Below are positions 1 to 8,403 of a stretch of DNA of 64,000 bases, one piece after another. The first letter of the stretch is position 1. Every line of letters begins with the position of its first letter. The DNA lies in assembly GCF_025860405.1 (NCBI RefSeq), contig NZ_CP063785.1:248001-312000 (forward strand), given 5' to 3'. The position numbers were made by a program, and so were the translations under genes. Source of the stretch: Tolypothrix sp. PCC 7712. GTDB taxonomy: Bacteria > Cyanobacteriota > Cyanobacteriia > Cyanobacteriales > Nostocaceae. A model generated the notes under the pieces. It saw only the letters and a program-made list of their open reading frames with translations. It searched no databases and had not been told where the DNA came from.

Positions 1-1
1 A

Positions 2-247
2 TTTTATCGTAATCAAAATTTCTTACTGAATAGCATTACTATTTTAGGTTTGAAGTTAGTAAAAGCCAAAGTTTACCGTGGGGAAAGTTGGTTTAGTCAA
101 GGTGAAGCGATAATTTTAGACTATTCTCAAACCTCATTTATCGCTCAAAAAATTAGAGATGAAATCCGCGAGGTTGCACCTGGGGTTTTTCTAGGTCAAG
201 CTTATTGGAGTAAGACGCGGGTGTTGTGTTTTGCATTGGAATTTTAA
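2..247 (+). CDS. C-terminal fragment of an unrecognised protein (cut by window start)
   Basis: The frame is open from base 2 to the TAA at 245-247, so this is the last ~81 residues of a gene that begins outside the window. A TTG at 50 could be read as a start, but the frame continues upstream without a stop and has no ribosome binding site there, so a partial gene is more likely. The visible part contains conserved-looking segments (REVAPGVFLGQAYW, then TRVLCFALEF at the end) but I do not recognise the family. The stop is followed by a HIP1-type GCGATCGC. No function is assigned. Confidence 0.6.
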   Translation, partial: FYRNQNFLLNSITILGLKLVKAKVYRGESWFSQGEAIILDYSQTSFIAQKIRDEIREVAPGVFLGQAYWSKTRVLCFALEF

Positions 248-297
248 ATTGCGATCGCTAATTGCAAAAATCAACAATTAACCACCAATAAAAGCGC

Positions 298-379
298 GTA
301 GAATGCGTTAGCGTCAGCGTAACGCATCTTTCTTCGCCAACAATTTTGATGTGTTACGGCTTTGCCTAACACATCCTAC
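298..379. repeat. Palindromic intergenic repeat, GTAGGATGCGTTA family
   Basis: The stretch begins GTAGAATGCGTTAGCG and ends CTAACACATCCTAC, so the ends are imperfect inverted repeats; there are inner self-complementary parts (GCGTTAGCG...CGCTAACGC type). Relatives lie at 1156-1240, 8481-8557, 21002-21031 and 49153-49185. Confidence 0.6.
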
Positions 380-524
380 ATAAATTTATTAACTAAACAA
401 ATAGACTGCGATACATCAACATCAATAACCTTAATTTTTAACAGATTCTCAGCTTCTATTAATTTTATCAACAGCTAAAACCCTTAAATTGTAGGTATAA
501 AGGCATTTGAGGGAGATAAAAGCT

Positions 525-983
525 ATGAAGTTTAAGCATTTAGCTATTGTAGGTATGATGGCGCTAATAACTGTAGGTTGTGCCAACGAAAGCGCCTCTA
601 ATAAAACAGATACACCAAAAGCAGCGACGGAAAACGTAGCAAGTTCAGGTGCAGGTTTGGGTGCATTTAAAGCTGGGGAACATCCTACTCAAGGGAAAGT
701 GAAAGTCATTACCGAACAAGGAAAACGCTTTCTCGAGTTTGATGGAGATTTTAAAACTGATCAAGGCCCAGATTTATATGTAATTTTATATCGTACTGAT
801 AAACCACCTATATCTGGCATTAAAGAAAAAGATTATTTCAGCATTGCACCATTACAAAAAACTAGCGGTACTCAACGCTATGCTTTACCAGAAACTGTCA
901 AGTTAGGTGAATTTAAATCTGTAGCAGTATGGTGTCGTAAATTCAATGCTACTTTCGGCTATGCACCTTTAGCAAATAGCTAA
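525..983 (+). CDS. DM13 domain lipoprotein
   Basis: A 152-residue exported lipoprotein. The ATG at 525 follows a GGGAG at 511-515; the TTG at 507 would only add six residues ahead of the signal peptide. Residues 1-19 are a lipoprotein signal (MKFKHLAIVGMMALITVGC) with Cys19 as the likely lipidated residue, followed by a Ser/Thr/Lys-rich linker to about residue 50. The rest matches the DM13 fold: a beta-rich domain with the GPDLYVIL motif, alternating strands, and the C-terminal VWCRKFNATFGYAPL segment holding the family's single conserved cysteine. DM13 has been proposed to act in redox or electron transfer at the cell surface; the exact reaction is unknown. The next gene encodes a b561-like DUF4079 membrane protein, a possible partner (inference). 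Confidence 0.85.
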   Translation: MKFKHLAIVGMMALITVGCANESASNKTDTPKAATENVASSGAGLGAFKAGEHPTQGKVKVITEQGKRFLEFDGDFKTDQGPDLYVILYRTDKPPISGIKEKDYFSIAPLQKTSGTQRYALPETVKLGEFKSVAVWCRKFNATFGYAPLANS

Positions 984-1028
984 CACTAAATCTTACCCAT
1001 TACCTTTATATGGAAATAGAAATGTAGT

Positions 1029-1155
1029 AGCGTGTCTAGACTAAAATATTGCATTATTCAAACTCTTGTGGGATGGGCATCTTGCCCGTCCTGGGCGGAC
1101 AAGATGTCCACCCCACAAGAAAATTATATTGCCACATTTTAACCTTGTCGCGCCA
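1029..1155. repeat. 127-bp palindromic MITE-like element, copy 1
   Basis: The element starts AGCGTGTCTAGACTAAAAT and ends AACCTTGTCGCGCCA. It is the reverse orientation of the copies at 10850-10976 and 20874-21001. Inside is a strong hairpin: CTTGTGGGATGGGCATCTTG pairs with CAAGATGTCCACCCCACAAG. No coding capacity. Confidence 0.75.
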
Positions 1156-1240
1156 GTAGGGTGTGTTGTCGCGTAGCGCAACGCACCAAGTTACCATCAA
1201 AAATTCTAGGTGCGTTAACGCTGAGAGTACAACACCCTAC
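1156..1240. repeat. Palindromic repeat GTAGGGTGTGTT...AACACCCTAC
   Basis: An imperfect inverted repeat of about 85 bp abutting the 127-bp element. The ends GTAGGGTGTGTT and AACACCCTAC are complementary, with an inner GGTGCGTTAACGC arm. It is followed at 1254-1282 by four tandem TTACCCA heptamers. Together with copy 1 of the 127-bp element these fill the 306-bp gap between the lipoprotein and the DUF4079 gene. Confidence 0.65.
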
Positions 1241-1289
1241 GAATTACTAAATCTTACCCATTACCCATTACCCATTACCCATTTATTAT

Positions 1290-1997
1290 ATGGAAATAGC
1301 CGATTTTCTTAGCCTAATACATCCCGCGATCGCAGTAATTTTTGTCTTCCCTCTGATTGGGAATGTGGTAAATTTTGCTTGGCAAACACGCCAACGCAGG
1401 TTACAAAGTTTAGGGGGAGGTAAAAGCAAAATTCCCCCGGTAGTTGGTTCAGAACATAAAAAGTTAGGCGAGTGGTTAACTAGTGCAGTTGTTGGCTTAA
1501 CTTTAATTGGTCTAGCTTATGCAATTGGCAAAGATATCGTCAAACATCAACTTTGGAACACTGCAACTTTTCAATTCATTTTCATTATCTTGATGTTTGT
1601 GGCAACGATTATCTCTTTAGTTTTACTCTATCAAGCCAAGCAAAAGTTATGGCGGGGAATATTTGCCACTTTAACTGGTGCGGGGTTAGTGATTCTTGGC
1701 TGTCAGGATGGAGTGTATCGCCTGACTAAAGAATGGTACTGGTCACATTATTATATTGGCATTACCGCAGCCTTGCTGATGATTTTTTCTTTAGCAATTG
1801 TGCAAGATATTTATCAAGATAGATCCAATCGCTGGCGGCTAGTGCATACAATTTTAAATTGCGTAGCTTTATTATTGTTTATCGGGCAAGGTTTAACAGG
1901 TACAAGAGATTTACTGCAAATTCCCCTAAGTTGGCAAGAACCATACATTTATCAGTGTGATTATGTGAATAAGGTTTGTGGAACGATAAAGCCGTAG
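1290..1997 (+). CDS. DUF4079 family membrane protein, b561-like
   Basis: A 235-residue integral membrane protein with an ATG at 1290. About five hydrophobic segments are visible (residues ~9-28, 63-82, 92-114, 124-143 and 152-172, with another near 187-205). Three histidines are placed as in the second DUF4079 protein of this window (45653-46123): HP in the first segment, H-x3-G (SHYYIG), and H-x3-N (VHTILN) followed by GQGLTG. This spacing resembles haem ligands of cytochrome b561-like four-helix cores, so haem binding is plausible but not shown. There is a longer loop after segment 1 (residues 30-60) and a C-terminal tail with two cysteines. It lies downstream of the DM13 lipoprotein on the same strand, 306 bp apart and separated by repeats, so co-transcription is uncertain. 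Confidence 0.75.
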   Translation: MEIADFLSLIHPAIAVIFVFPLIGNVVNFAWQTRQRRLQSLGGGKSKIPPVVGSEHKKLGEWLTSAVVGLTLIGLAYAIGKDIVKHQLWNTATFQFIFIILMFVATIISLVLLYQAKQKLWRGIFATLTGAGLVILGCQDGVYRLTKEWYWSHYYIGITAALLMIFSLAIVQDIYQDRSNRWRLVHTILNCVALLLFIGQGLTGTRDLLQIPLSWQEPYIYQCDYVNKVCGTIKP

Positions 1998-2002
1998 GGG
2001 AA

Positions 2003-2217
2003 TGGAATAATTGGGGAAGGGGGAAAGGGGAAGGGGGAAAGGGGAAAGGGGAAAGGGGGAAGAGAAATATTTATTGTTATACCAATTCCTTATGAACCTT
2101 TATATAATTAGATTCCCCCTAACCCCCTTAATAAGAAGGGGAAAGGGGAAAGGGGAAATCGGGAACGGGAATAAATCTTTCAAAGTCACCCTGATTAAGG
2201 GGGATTTAGGGGGATCT
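2003..2217. repeat. Polypurine GGGGAAA tract plus inverted repeat
   Basis: Bases 2013-2066 are a G/A-only-like tract of GGGGAAA and GGGGGAA units. From 2111 to 2217 the segment GATTCCCCCTAACCCCCTTA is complementary, imperfectly, to AAGGGGGATTTAGGGGGATC, a common cyanobacterial intergenic hairpin. A short reading frame across this region is repeat-derived. Confidence 0.6.
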
Positions 2218-2277
2218 AAATATGTGCAACATCACATGAAATTGATATTAAAAATGCGGATATGAGTATTATTAAAA

Positions 2278-3705
2278 GTGCAAAAAACCATCAACATCTT
2301 ACAAAAATTAGATCCAGGTTCATTACGGTTAAGGTTAACGGCTGGGATTGCAGCATTTTCGGCGGTGGGTTTGGGTAGCCTCTCGGTTTGGACTAGCTTG
2401 AAAATGCAAGATATTTTAATAGATAATCATAAACGCCATGTTGAGAAAATTGCCGATCGCCTACCGCGTGATGTGCAACTTTATATTCAAATGATGCCAC
2501 AAGCCAGTGGTTTAGATAAGTCGATAAATAATTTAATTGATAACGATACTTTTATCTGGATTAAAAACCCAAAAAATCAAATTATTGCCACATCTACTAA
2601 TTGGAATCAGCTACCAGCACCAACGACATCACAGTTAATGTCTTTAACCGAGATGTCGGTAAAACCAGAAGTTACTCAAGTGCAGCAGCGCTACTATGTT
2701 TTATGTGGTGCGGCTTTGCAAGTACAGAATCAACCACTGGGGAAGCTATTTGTAGTTAAGGATATTACCCGCGAACAAACAATGTTTTTGGCGCTGGTGC
2801 GGAGTTTAGGGATTGCGAGTCTGTTAATAATTATTGTAATTTCCTTGGCGATCGCAATTTATATTCGGCGTTCTCTCCAACCTCTGCGTCAACTGAGTCA
2901 AATGGCGGAGGTAATTTCTGCTGCTGATTTACCAGAGGCGCAGTTATCGCTTCAGCAAGCACCCAGCGAGGTGAAAGAATTAGCCCAAACCTTTAATATG
3001 CTATTATCCCGGCTGGCGGAATCTTGGGAACAGGAACGACAGTTTGTCAGCAACGTTTCTCACGAATTACGCACGCCATTAACCATTGTGCATGGTTACT
3101 TACAAAGCGTACTCCGGCGACCCAGTAATTTAACACCCACCCAAATTGAAGCTTTAGAAACTGCGGCTGTGGAAGCCGAACATACTATCAGGCTACTGCA
3201 AGACTTACTAGATTTAGCCAGGGCTGATAGCGGTCATTTGCATTTTCGCATGAATCCCTGCGTGCTGAATGACTTAGTTGCCGAAGTTGTCGGGATGGCG
3301 CAGAAATATAGCGATCGCACTATCATGATCGAAGCACCAAATCATCCCATTGAAGTGAAAGCCGACTATAATCGCCTCAAGCAGGTATTGTTGAACTTAG
3401 TTGATAACGCCGTCAAGTATTCCGAAGCTGAGACTCCCGTAATTGTCAGGTTACATCAGCAAGATAAAGCAGCGATCATTCAAGTAGACGATAAAGGTTA
3501 TGGCATACCCTTGCAACACCAAGCCCGCATCTTCGAGCGATTTTACCGCATAGACGAAGCCCGCACCCGTTCTACAGGCGGTTCTGGTTTAGGCTTATCA
3601 ATAGTCAAAACCTTAATAGAAGGTATGGGTGGTAGCGTCACCGTGCGATCGCGCTTAGGCAAAGGCAGTATATTTACGATTAGTTTGCCAATTTCGCCAA
3701 AATAG
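2278..3705 (+). CDS. Two-component sensor histidine kinase
   Basis: A 475-residue membrane sensor kinase; the start is GTG at 2278, since the ATG at 2262 is out of frame. Order: TM1 ~20-42; a periplasmic sensing segment ~43-170; TM2 ~172-196; HAMP ~197-250; HisKA with the phospho-acceptor His262 in VSNVSHELRTPLT; and a HATPase domain ~330-475 with N box (LNLVDNAVKYS), G1 (DDKGYGIP), F box (ERFYR) and G2 (GGSGLGLSIV). It autophosphorylates and passes phosphate to a response regulator. No response regulator lies within the window on either side, so it appears to be an orphan, or its partner is encoded elsewhere. The ligand cannot be read from the sequence. The architecture resembles the cyanobacterial RppB/BaeS-type kinases. 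Confidence 0.9.
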   Translation: MQKTINILQKLDPGSLRLRLTAGIAAFSAVGLGSLSVWTSLKMQDILIDNHKRHVEKIADRLPRDVQLYIQMMPQASGLDKSINNLIDNDTFIWIKNPKNQIIATSTNWNQLPAPTTSQLMSLTEMSVKPEVTQVQQRYYVLCGAALQVQNQPLGKLFVVKDITREQTMFLALVRSLGIASLLIIIVISLAIAIYIRRSLQPLRQLSQMAEVISAADLPEAQLSLQQAPSEVKELAQTFNMLLSRLAESWEQERQFVSNVSHELRTPLTIVHGYLQSVLRRPSNLTPTQIEALETAAVEAEHTIRLLQDLLDLARADSGHLHFRMNPCVLNDLVAEVVGMAQKYSDRTIMIEAPNHPIEVKADYNRLKQVLLNLVDNAVKYSEAETPVIVRLHQQDKAAIIQVDDKGYGIPLQHQARIFERFYRIDEARTRSTGGSGLGLSIVKTLIEGMGGSVTVRSRLGKGSIFTISLPISPK

Positions 3706-3795
3706 TAGGGGGGAGGGGGAAGGCTAAAAGGGGGAAGGGGAAAGGTTTTACAGGTATTTTGCTATTAACGTGAAACCCTCTTGGTTGCAAGGTTT

Positions 3796-3889
3796 CGCCC
3801 TCACCCCCAGCCCCTCTCCCACAGGGAGAAGGGAGCAAGAGATTTAGTCCCCCTTCTCCTGCGGGAGAAGGGGTTAGGGGATGAGGGCG
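3796..3889. repeat. Inverted repeat CGCCCTCACCCC...GGGGATGAGGGCG
   Basis: Left arm CGCCCTCACCCCCAGCCCCT and right arm ending GGGGTTAGGGGATGAGGGCG are imperfectly complementary over ~27 bp, with smaller hairpins (CTCCCACAGGGAG, CTCCTGCGGGAG) inside. This is a widespread cyanobacterial intergenic repeat. The remainder of the 774-bp gap (3706-4479) holds G/A tracts, a HIP1 site near 4094 and the 21-bp tandem array. Confidence 0.65.
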
Positions 3890-4172
3890 CGTATTTGTAC
3901 AACGCCCGCCCTATATCGCTTGTAGCTTAAGTTGACACCAATGGGCATCAACAATTTACGCTACCTCACCAAAAACCTTTCAGTGCCGTGCCCAACCACA
4001 GCGATAATTTATATTGTGCTATTTTCTGCAACCAAAAGCGCGATACCTGCGGCGATACACCACGCAGCTTTGGCGATGATGATTTAAGATAAGCGATCGC
4101 ACAATTCATCACATCCAGCAAATGCACAAGCTGTATGCAGTAAAATCATAACTTTTGTAACGAAAAAAACCA

Positions 4173-4380
4173 CCTTGGTCACCAACAAGACGACCTTGGT
4201 CACCAACATTGCGACCTTGGTCACCAACATTGCGACCTTGGTCACCAACATTGCGACCTTGGTCACCAACATCACGACCTTGGTCACCAACATTGCGACC
4301 TTGGTCACCAACATCACGACCTTGGTCACCAACATTGCGACCTTGGTCACCAACATTGCGACCTTGGTCACCAACACCCA
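4173..4380. repeat. 21-bp minisatellite, ten tandem copies
   Basis: Ten head-to-tail units of 21 bp start at 4173, 4194, 4215, 4236, 4257, 4278, 4299, 4320, 4341 and 4362; the consensus is CCTTGGTCACCAACATTGCG plus A. Units 5 and 7 read ATCACGA instead of ATTGCGA; unit 1 reads AAGACGA and unit 10 is cut short. Each unit carries the near-perfect palindrome TTGGTCACCAA. As the period is a multiple of three, five of six frames stay open, producing several overlapping heptapeptide frames with no credible start signals. The array lies between the kinase and the 3' end of the AAA-WD40 gene. Confidence 0.9.
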
Positions 4381-4479
4381 AATTTTGGTAACTCCCCCAG
4401 CCAGCAGCTCAAATTATACTAATGCTTGAAACCAGAAAATGCGCCACCCTTTCCCCCTTCCCCTTTCCCCCTTCCCCCT

Positions 4480-7400
4480 TCATCTCTCACACACCCCCCT
4501 CTCCCCCTTCCCATTCGGGTTATTCTGCAAATAATCCCGCACCCAAGCGCAACCCTTCACCATTAAGTCATCCAAATCCAGATTCCACAACTTCACCGTG
4601 TCGTCAGCACTGGCAGAAGCAATGGTTTTGCCGTCGGGGCTGAATGCCACGCCAAAGACCACACGGCTATGACCTTGAAGAGTTTGCAACACCTGCCCCT
4701 GGAGATTCCACAACTTCACCGTGTTGTCAGCACTGGCAGAAGCAATGGTTTTGCCGTCGGGGCTGAATGCCACGCCAAAGACCACACTGCTATGACTTTG
4801 AAGAGTTTGCAACACCTGCCCCTGGAGATTCCACAACCTCACCGTCTTGTCAGAACTTGCAGAGGCAATAGTTTTGCCGTCGGGGCTGAATGCCACGCTC
4901 ATTACTCCACCGCTATGACCTTGAAGAGTTTGCAACACCTGCCCCTGGAGATTCCACAACTTCACCGTGTTGTCAGAACTTGCAGAGGCAATGGTTTTGC
5001 CGTCGGGGCTGAATGCCACGCTCATTACTCCACCGCTATGACCTTGAAGAGTTTGCAACACCTGCCCCTGGAGATTCCACAACTTCACCGTGTTGTCAGA
5101 ACTTGCAGAGGCAATGGTTTTGCCGTCGGGGCTGAATACCACGCCCCAGACCCCATCGCTATGACCTTGAAGAGTTTGCAACACCTGCCCCTGGAGATTC
5201 CACAACTTCACCGTGTTGTCAGAACTTGCAGAGGCAATGGTTTTGCCGTCGGGGCTGAATGCCACGCCAAAGACCCAATCGCTATGACCTTGAAGAGTTT
5301 GCAACACCTGCCCCTGAAGATTCTGCAACTTCACCGTCTTGTCATCACTGGCAGAGGCAATGGTTTTGCCATCGGGGCTGAATGCCACATACCAGACCTC
5401 ACTGCTATGACTTTGAAGAGTTTGCAACACCTGCCCCTGGAGATTCCACAACTTTACCGTCCCGTCAAGACTGGCAGAGGCAATGGTTTTGCCGTTGGGG
5501 CTGAATGCCACGCCAAAGACCCAATCGCTATGACCTTGAAGAGTTTGCAACACCTGCCCCTGAAGATTCCACAACTTCACCGTCTTGTCAGAACTTGCAG
5601 AGGCAATGGTTTTGCCGTCGGGGCTGAATACCACGCCCCAGACCCCATCGCTATGACCTTGAAGAGTTTGCAACACCTGCCCCTGGAGATTCCACAACTT
5701 CACCGTCTTGTCAGAACTTGCAGAGGCAATGGTTTTGCCGTCGGGGCTGAATACCACGCCCCAGACCCCATCGCTATGACCTTGAAGAGTTTGCAACACC
5801 TGCCCCTGGAAATTCCACAACTTCACCGTCTTGTCAGCATTGGCAGAAGCAATGGTTTTGCCGTCGGGGCTGAATGCCACGCTAATTACTCCACCGCTAT
5901 GACCTTGAAGAGTTTGCAACACCTGCCCCTGGAGATTCCACAACTTCACCGTGTTGTCAGAACTTGCAGAAGCAATGGTTTTGCCGTCGGGGCTAAATGC
6001 CACGCCAAAGACCACACTGCGACGACCTTGAAGAGTTTGCAACACCTGCCCCTGGAGATTCCACAACTTTACCGTCCCGTCAAGACTGGCAGAGGCAATT
6101 GTTTTGCCGTCGGGGCTGAATGCCACATACCAGACCTCACTGCTATGACCTTTAAAGGTTTGCAACACCTGCCCCTGGAGATTCCACAACTTCACCGTGT
6201 TATCATAACTTGCAGAGGCAATGGTTTTGCTGTCGGGGCTGAATGCTACGCCCAAGACCAGACTGCTATGGTCTTCTAGTCGGTTTTGTTCCCTAACTCC
6301 ATAAACTACCTGTTGGAGAGTAGCTACCGCCAAAACGCGGGTATCTGCTTCAACATTTTTATCTGGTTTTTGCAGTCGCTTACCTAACTTCAAGCCTGCT
6401 ATTAAAGCCTCAAGCTCTAAATTTGATGCCAGCAGATTTTGTGATTTAAGACTCTCAGCGATAATTTCGGCATTAACACGGCGTTTATCTGCATCTGCTT
6501 TGGCAGCGTTTGCTTGCTGTGTTTGCTTTTGGGCAATGTTTCGTTGCTTGTTAGCTTCTTGTAAATTTTCCTCTGCTTGTCTTTTACGCTCATCTGCTAC
6601 CTGACGCTGTTCGGCTTCGGCATTTTTAGCCGCGTTGGCATTATCAAGAGCAACTTTTAAGTCTGCTCCCCGTTCTTCAGCTAACTTTTGTGCAGCCTTT
6701 GCTTCCGCCTCTCCTGTTTCCGCCCTTTCCCGTTGGTCTTGAGCAAGTTTTTTTTGCTTGTCCGCCTCCCGGCGTTGTTGTTCTGCGCTTCGCTGCTGTT
6801 GTCGAGCATTATCGGCTTGCAACTTTGCCTCAGTGCCTTTATTTTCTGCTTCTGTGCGGGCATCTTGAGCAATTAACCTTTGCTCATTCACATACACAGC
6901 CACTCCCGTCATTAAACCCGAAAATATCAGCAATCCCACCACATAAGGCAGCGCAGGTTTCAGCTGCTCCCACCTATCCCGTAAGTTAAACGGCAAATGT
7001 TCATTCAGCCACTTGCGGTCAAATACTTGCCGATAAATTTGATTTCTCACCTTTAAAACATTCTGCTCTCGCCTCACCACCCCCGACAACTTCAGGTGAG
7101 ACTTAACTATTGACTGTTCCTCATCCACAACCGGACGCTTACCTAACCGAATTTCCCGGTATGTAGTCAAAACCTCTGGGTCAGGCGAGCGTTTAGTCAA
7201 CATATCCCGCACAAACTGCAAGTTATTATCTTGCTCACTCATCGCACCCAAAAAAGTATTACTCACCACGCGGTTAACAAAGGCTGCGCCAGGGGAAAGG
7301 CTTCGCCTGGGGGAAAGGGTAAAAGGTAAAAGGGTAAAAGGGAAAAGGCTTCGCCTGGGGGAAAGGGTAAAAGGTAAAAAGGTAAAAGGGAAAGAAGAAA

Positions 7401-8217
7401 CCCCTTCCCCCTTAACCCTTCCCCCTTCCCCATTCCCCCTTTCCCCTTCCCCCTTCCCCTCCCTCACCAAAGCCGCACACAAGCGCTGCGTTAAATACGG
7501 ATGTCCCCCTGTCCAATTCAGCACCCATCGCAATAATTGTTGTGCGTCATCAGTTACCTGTTCCAATCCCTCAGCCAGGGGTAAAGCTTCCTCAAAGGTA
7601 AAATCAGTCAAATCCACACGCTGACCAATATTAAACGGTGTGCGCTTGGCATCGCGGATTAAATCCCCCGGAGTTGCTACCCCCATCAACACCAAAGAAA
7701 GACGCACAAACTCAGCATTAGTCGCACGGGCTACATAGAGATAACGAATCGCCGTATAAAAATCATCAGTAAAATCTAAGCTGAGGGTGGAATCAATTTC
7801 ATCCACAAAAATCACCACCCGTGCTTCTACCTCAGCCAGTAACACCTCCTGAAAAAACAGCGTCAGCCGTTGCGAAACTCCCAAATATTCATGTTCTTGC
7901 CACCAACTCACCACATCAGTCTCAAACTCAAGTTGCTCATCCAGCTTCACCAAAAAGCCAAAATACCATTGTTCGGCTGTCACCTGCGCCCCCAATTCCT
8001 GAAGGTCAACAATAACAGCCCGTATCCCCTCCTCTGCCAACGTTTGCGCCGTGCGTACCATCAAACTCGACTTCCCCATTTGGCGCGGAGTGAGGACATA
8101 AGCAAAAGTTCCATCCCGGCACAAATTCAACAATTCCTCATCAGCTTGGCGGGGAATATAAATCCCACCACCAGCCTGCACCGTCCCGCCGACTGTGTAA
8201 ATGGTTGGGTTAGACAT
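4480..8217 (-). CDS. AAA-like ATPase with coiled coil and 14 WD40 repeats (STAND-like)
   Basis: A 1245-residue protein. Residues ~10-420 form an AAA-like domain (AAA_35 type): Walker A TPRQMGKSS at 43-51, Walker B VVIFVDEID around 134-142, and WTGGHPYLTQRLC before a C-terminal winged-helix-like part (LSGVVRRE). One transmembrane helix lies at ~424-445, then an Ala/Glu/Lys/Gln-rich coiled coil to ~600. Residues ~651-1212 (bases 4582-6267) are 14 WD40 repeats of exactly 41 residues, enough for two seven-bladed propellers. The repeats are almost identical except at repeat positions 2, 3, 5, 6, 21 and 23. Residues ~253-310 are an in-frame insertion of intergenic repeat DNA, and the last nine residues also run into a repeat. 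STAND proteins of this layout use the repeat domain as sensor and the ATPase as switch. No catalytic effector domain is seen here; the CHAT-TIR protein upstream could supply one (inference). Confidence 0.88.
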   Translation of the reverse strand: MSNPTIYTVGGTVQAGGGIYIPRQADEELLNLCRDGTFAYVLTPRQMGKSSLMVRTAQTLAEEGIRAVIVDLQELGAQVTAEQWYFGFLVKLDEQLEFETDVVSWWQEHEYLGVSQRLTLFFQEVLLAEVEARVVIFVDEIDSTLSLDFTDDFYTAIRYLYVARATNAEFVRLSLVLMGVATPGDLIRDAKRTPFNIGQRVDLTDFTFEEALPLAEGLEQVTDDAQQLLRWVLNWTGGHPYLTQRLCAALVREGKGEGERGNGEGGRVKGEGVSSFPFTFLPFTLSPRRSLFPFTLLPFTLSPRRSLSPGAAFVNRVVSNTFLGAMSEQDNNLQFVRDMLTKRSPDPEVLTTYREIRLGKRPVVDEEQSIVKSHLKLSGVVRREQNVLKVRNQIYRQVFDRKWLNEHLPFNLRDRWEQLKPALPYVVGLLIFSGLMTGVAVYVNEQRLIAQDARTEAENKGTEAKLQADNARQQQRSAEQQRREADKQKKLAQDQRERAETGEAEAKAAQKLAEERGADLKVALDNANAAKNAEAEQRQVADERKRQAEENLQEANKQRNIAQKQTQQANAAKADADKRRVNAEIIAESLKSQNLLASNLELEALIAGLKLGKRLQKPDKNVEADTRVLAVATLQQVVYGVREQNRLEDHSSLVLGVAFSPDSKTIASASYDNTVKLWNLQGQVLQTFKGHSSEVWYVAFSPDGKTIASASLDGTVKLWNLQGQVLQTLQGRRSVVFGVAFSPDGKTIASASSDNTVKLWNLQGQVLQTLQGHSGGVISVAFSPDGKTIASANADKTVKLWNFQGQVLQTLQGHSDGVWGVVFSPDGKTIASASSDKTVKLWNLQGQVLQTLQGHSDGVWGVVFSPDGKTIASASSDKTVKLWNLQGQVLQTLQGHSDWVFGVAFSPNGKTIASASLDGTVKLWNLQGQVLQTLQSHSSEVWYVAFSPDGKTIASASDDKTVKLQNLQGQVLQTLQGHSDWVFGVAFSPDGKTIASASSDNTVKLWNLQGQVLQTLQGHSDGVWGVVFSPDGKTIASASSDNTVKLWNLQGQVLQTLQGHSGGVMSVAFSPDGKTIASASSDNTVKLWNLQGQVLQTLQGHSGGVMSVAFSPDGKTIASASSDKTVRLWNLQGQVLQTLQSHSSVVFGVAFSPDGKTIASASADNTVKLWNLQGQVLQTLQGHSRVVFGVAFSPDGKTIASASADDTVKLWNLDLDDLMVKGCAWVRDYLQNNPNGKGERGVCER
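7285..7470. repeat. In-frame repeat insertion inside the AAA domain
   Basis: Two copies of the unit AAAGGCTTCGCCTGGGGGAA, each followed by GGGTAAAAGGTAAAA, plus a run of CCCCTTCCCCC units, lie inside the ATPase coding sequence. They translate into low-complexity residues ~253-310 (FPFTLLPFTLSPRRS-like and GKGEGERGNGEGG). The same G/A or C/T units occur in intergenic gaps at 2013-2066, 4448-4510 and 10800-10847. Confidence 0.8.
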
Positions 8218-8309
8218 AATTATTCCCCCCAGGTCTCAATCTGTCATTGCAAGTCTTAGAGTGTGTTACGCCGTAGGCTAAGGGATTTCCAAGAAATAAA
8301 TTATTCCAT

Positions 8310-8370
8310 CTTGTGGGGCGGGCATCTTGCCCGCCACATAAACTGGGCGGACAAGATGTCCACCCCACAA
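8310..8370. repeat. Core hairpin of the 127-bp element (partial copy)
   Basis: Only the central palindrome is present: CTTGTGGGGCGGGCATCTTG, then CAAGATGTCCACCCCACAA. The outer CTAAAAT and GGCGTG ends found at 10850-10976 and 20874-21001 are missing. It sits in the 353-bp gap between the two AAA genes. Confidence 0.65.
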
Positions 8371-8403
8371 TAAATACTGGGATATTTTTTGATTTGGAAG
8401 TCC

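Noticed and set aside
2011..2265. 84-codon frame after the DUF4079 gene
   Set aside because: Made from GGGGAAA repeats and an intergenic inverted repeat; composition (GKGERG) is that of a repeat and no start signal is seen.
4084..4429. Several overlapping frames of heptapeptide repeat around the 21-bp array
   Set aside because: All derive from the same tandem repeat on both strands; there is no ribosome binding site, and frames in five registers are equally open.
4669..6279. 536-codon open frame on the plus strand opposite the WD40 repeats
   Set aside because: It is the antisense shadow of the 123-bp WD40 repeats: a period divisible by three keeps the opposite frame open. The translation is itself a 41-residue repeat with no domain or start signal.
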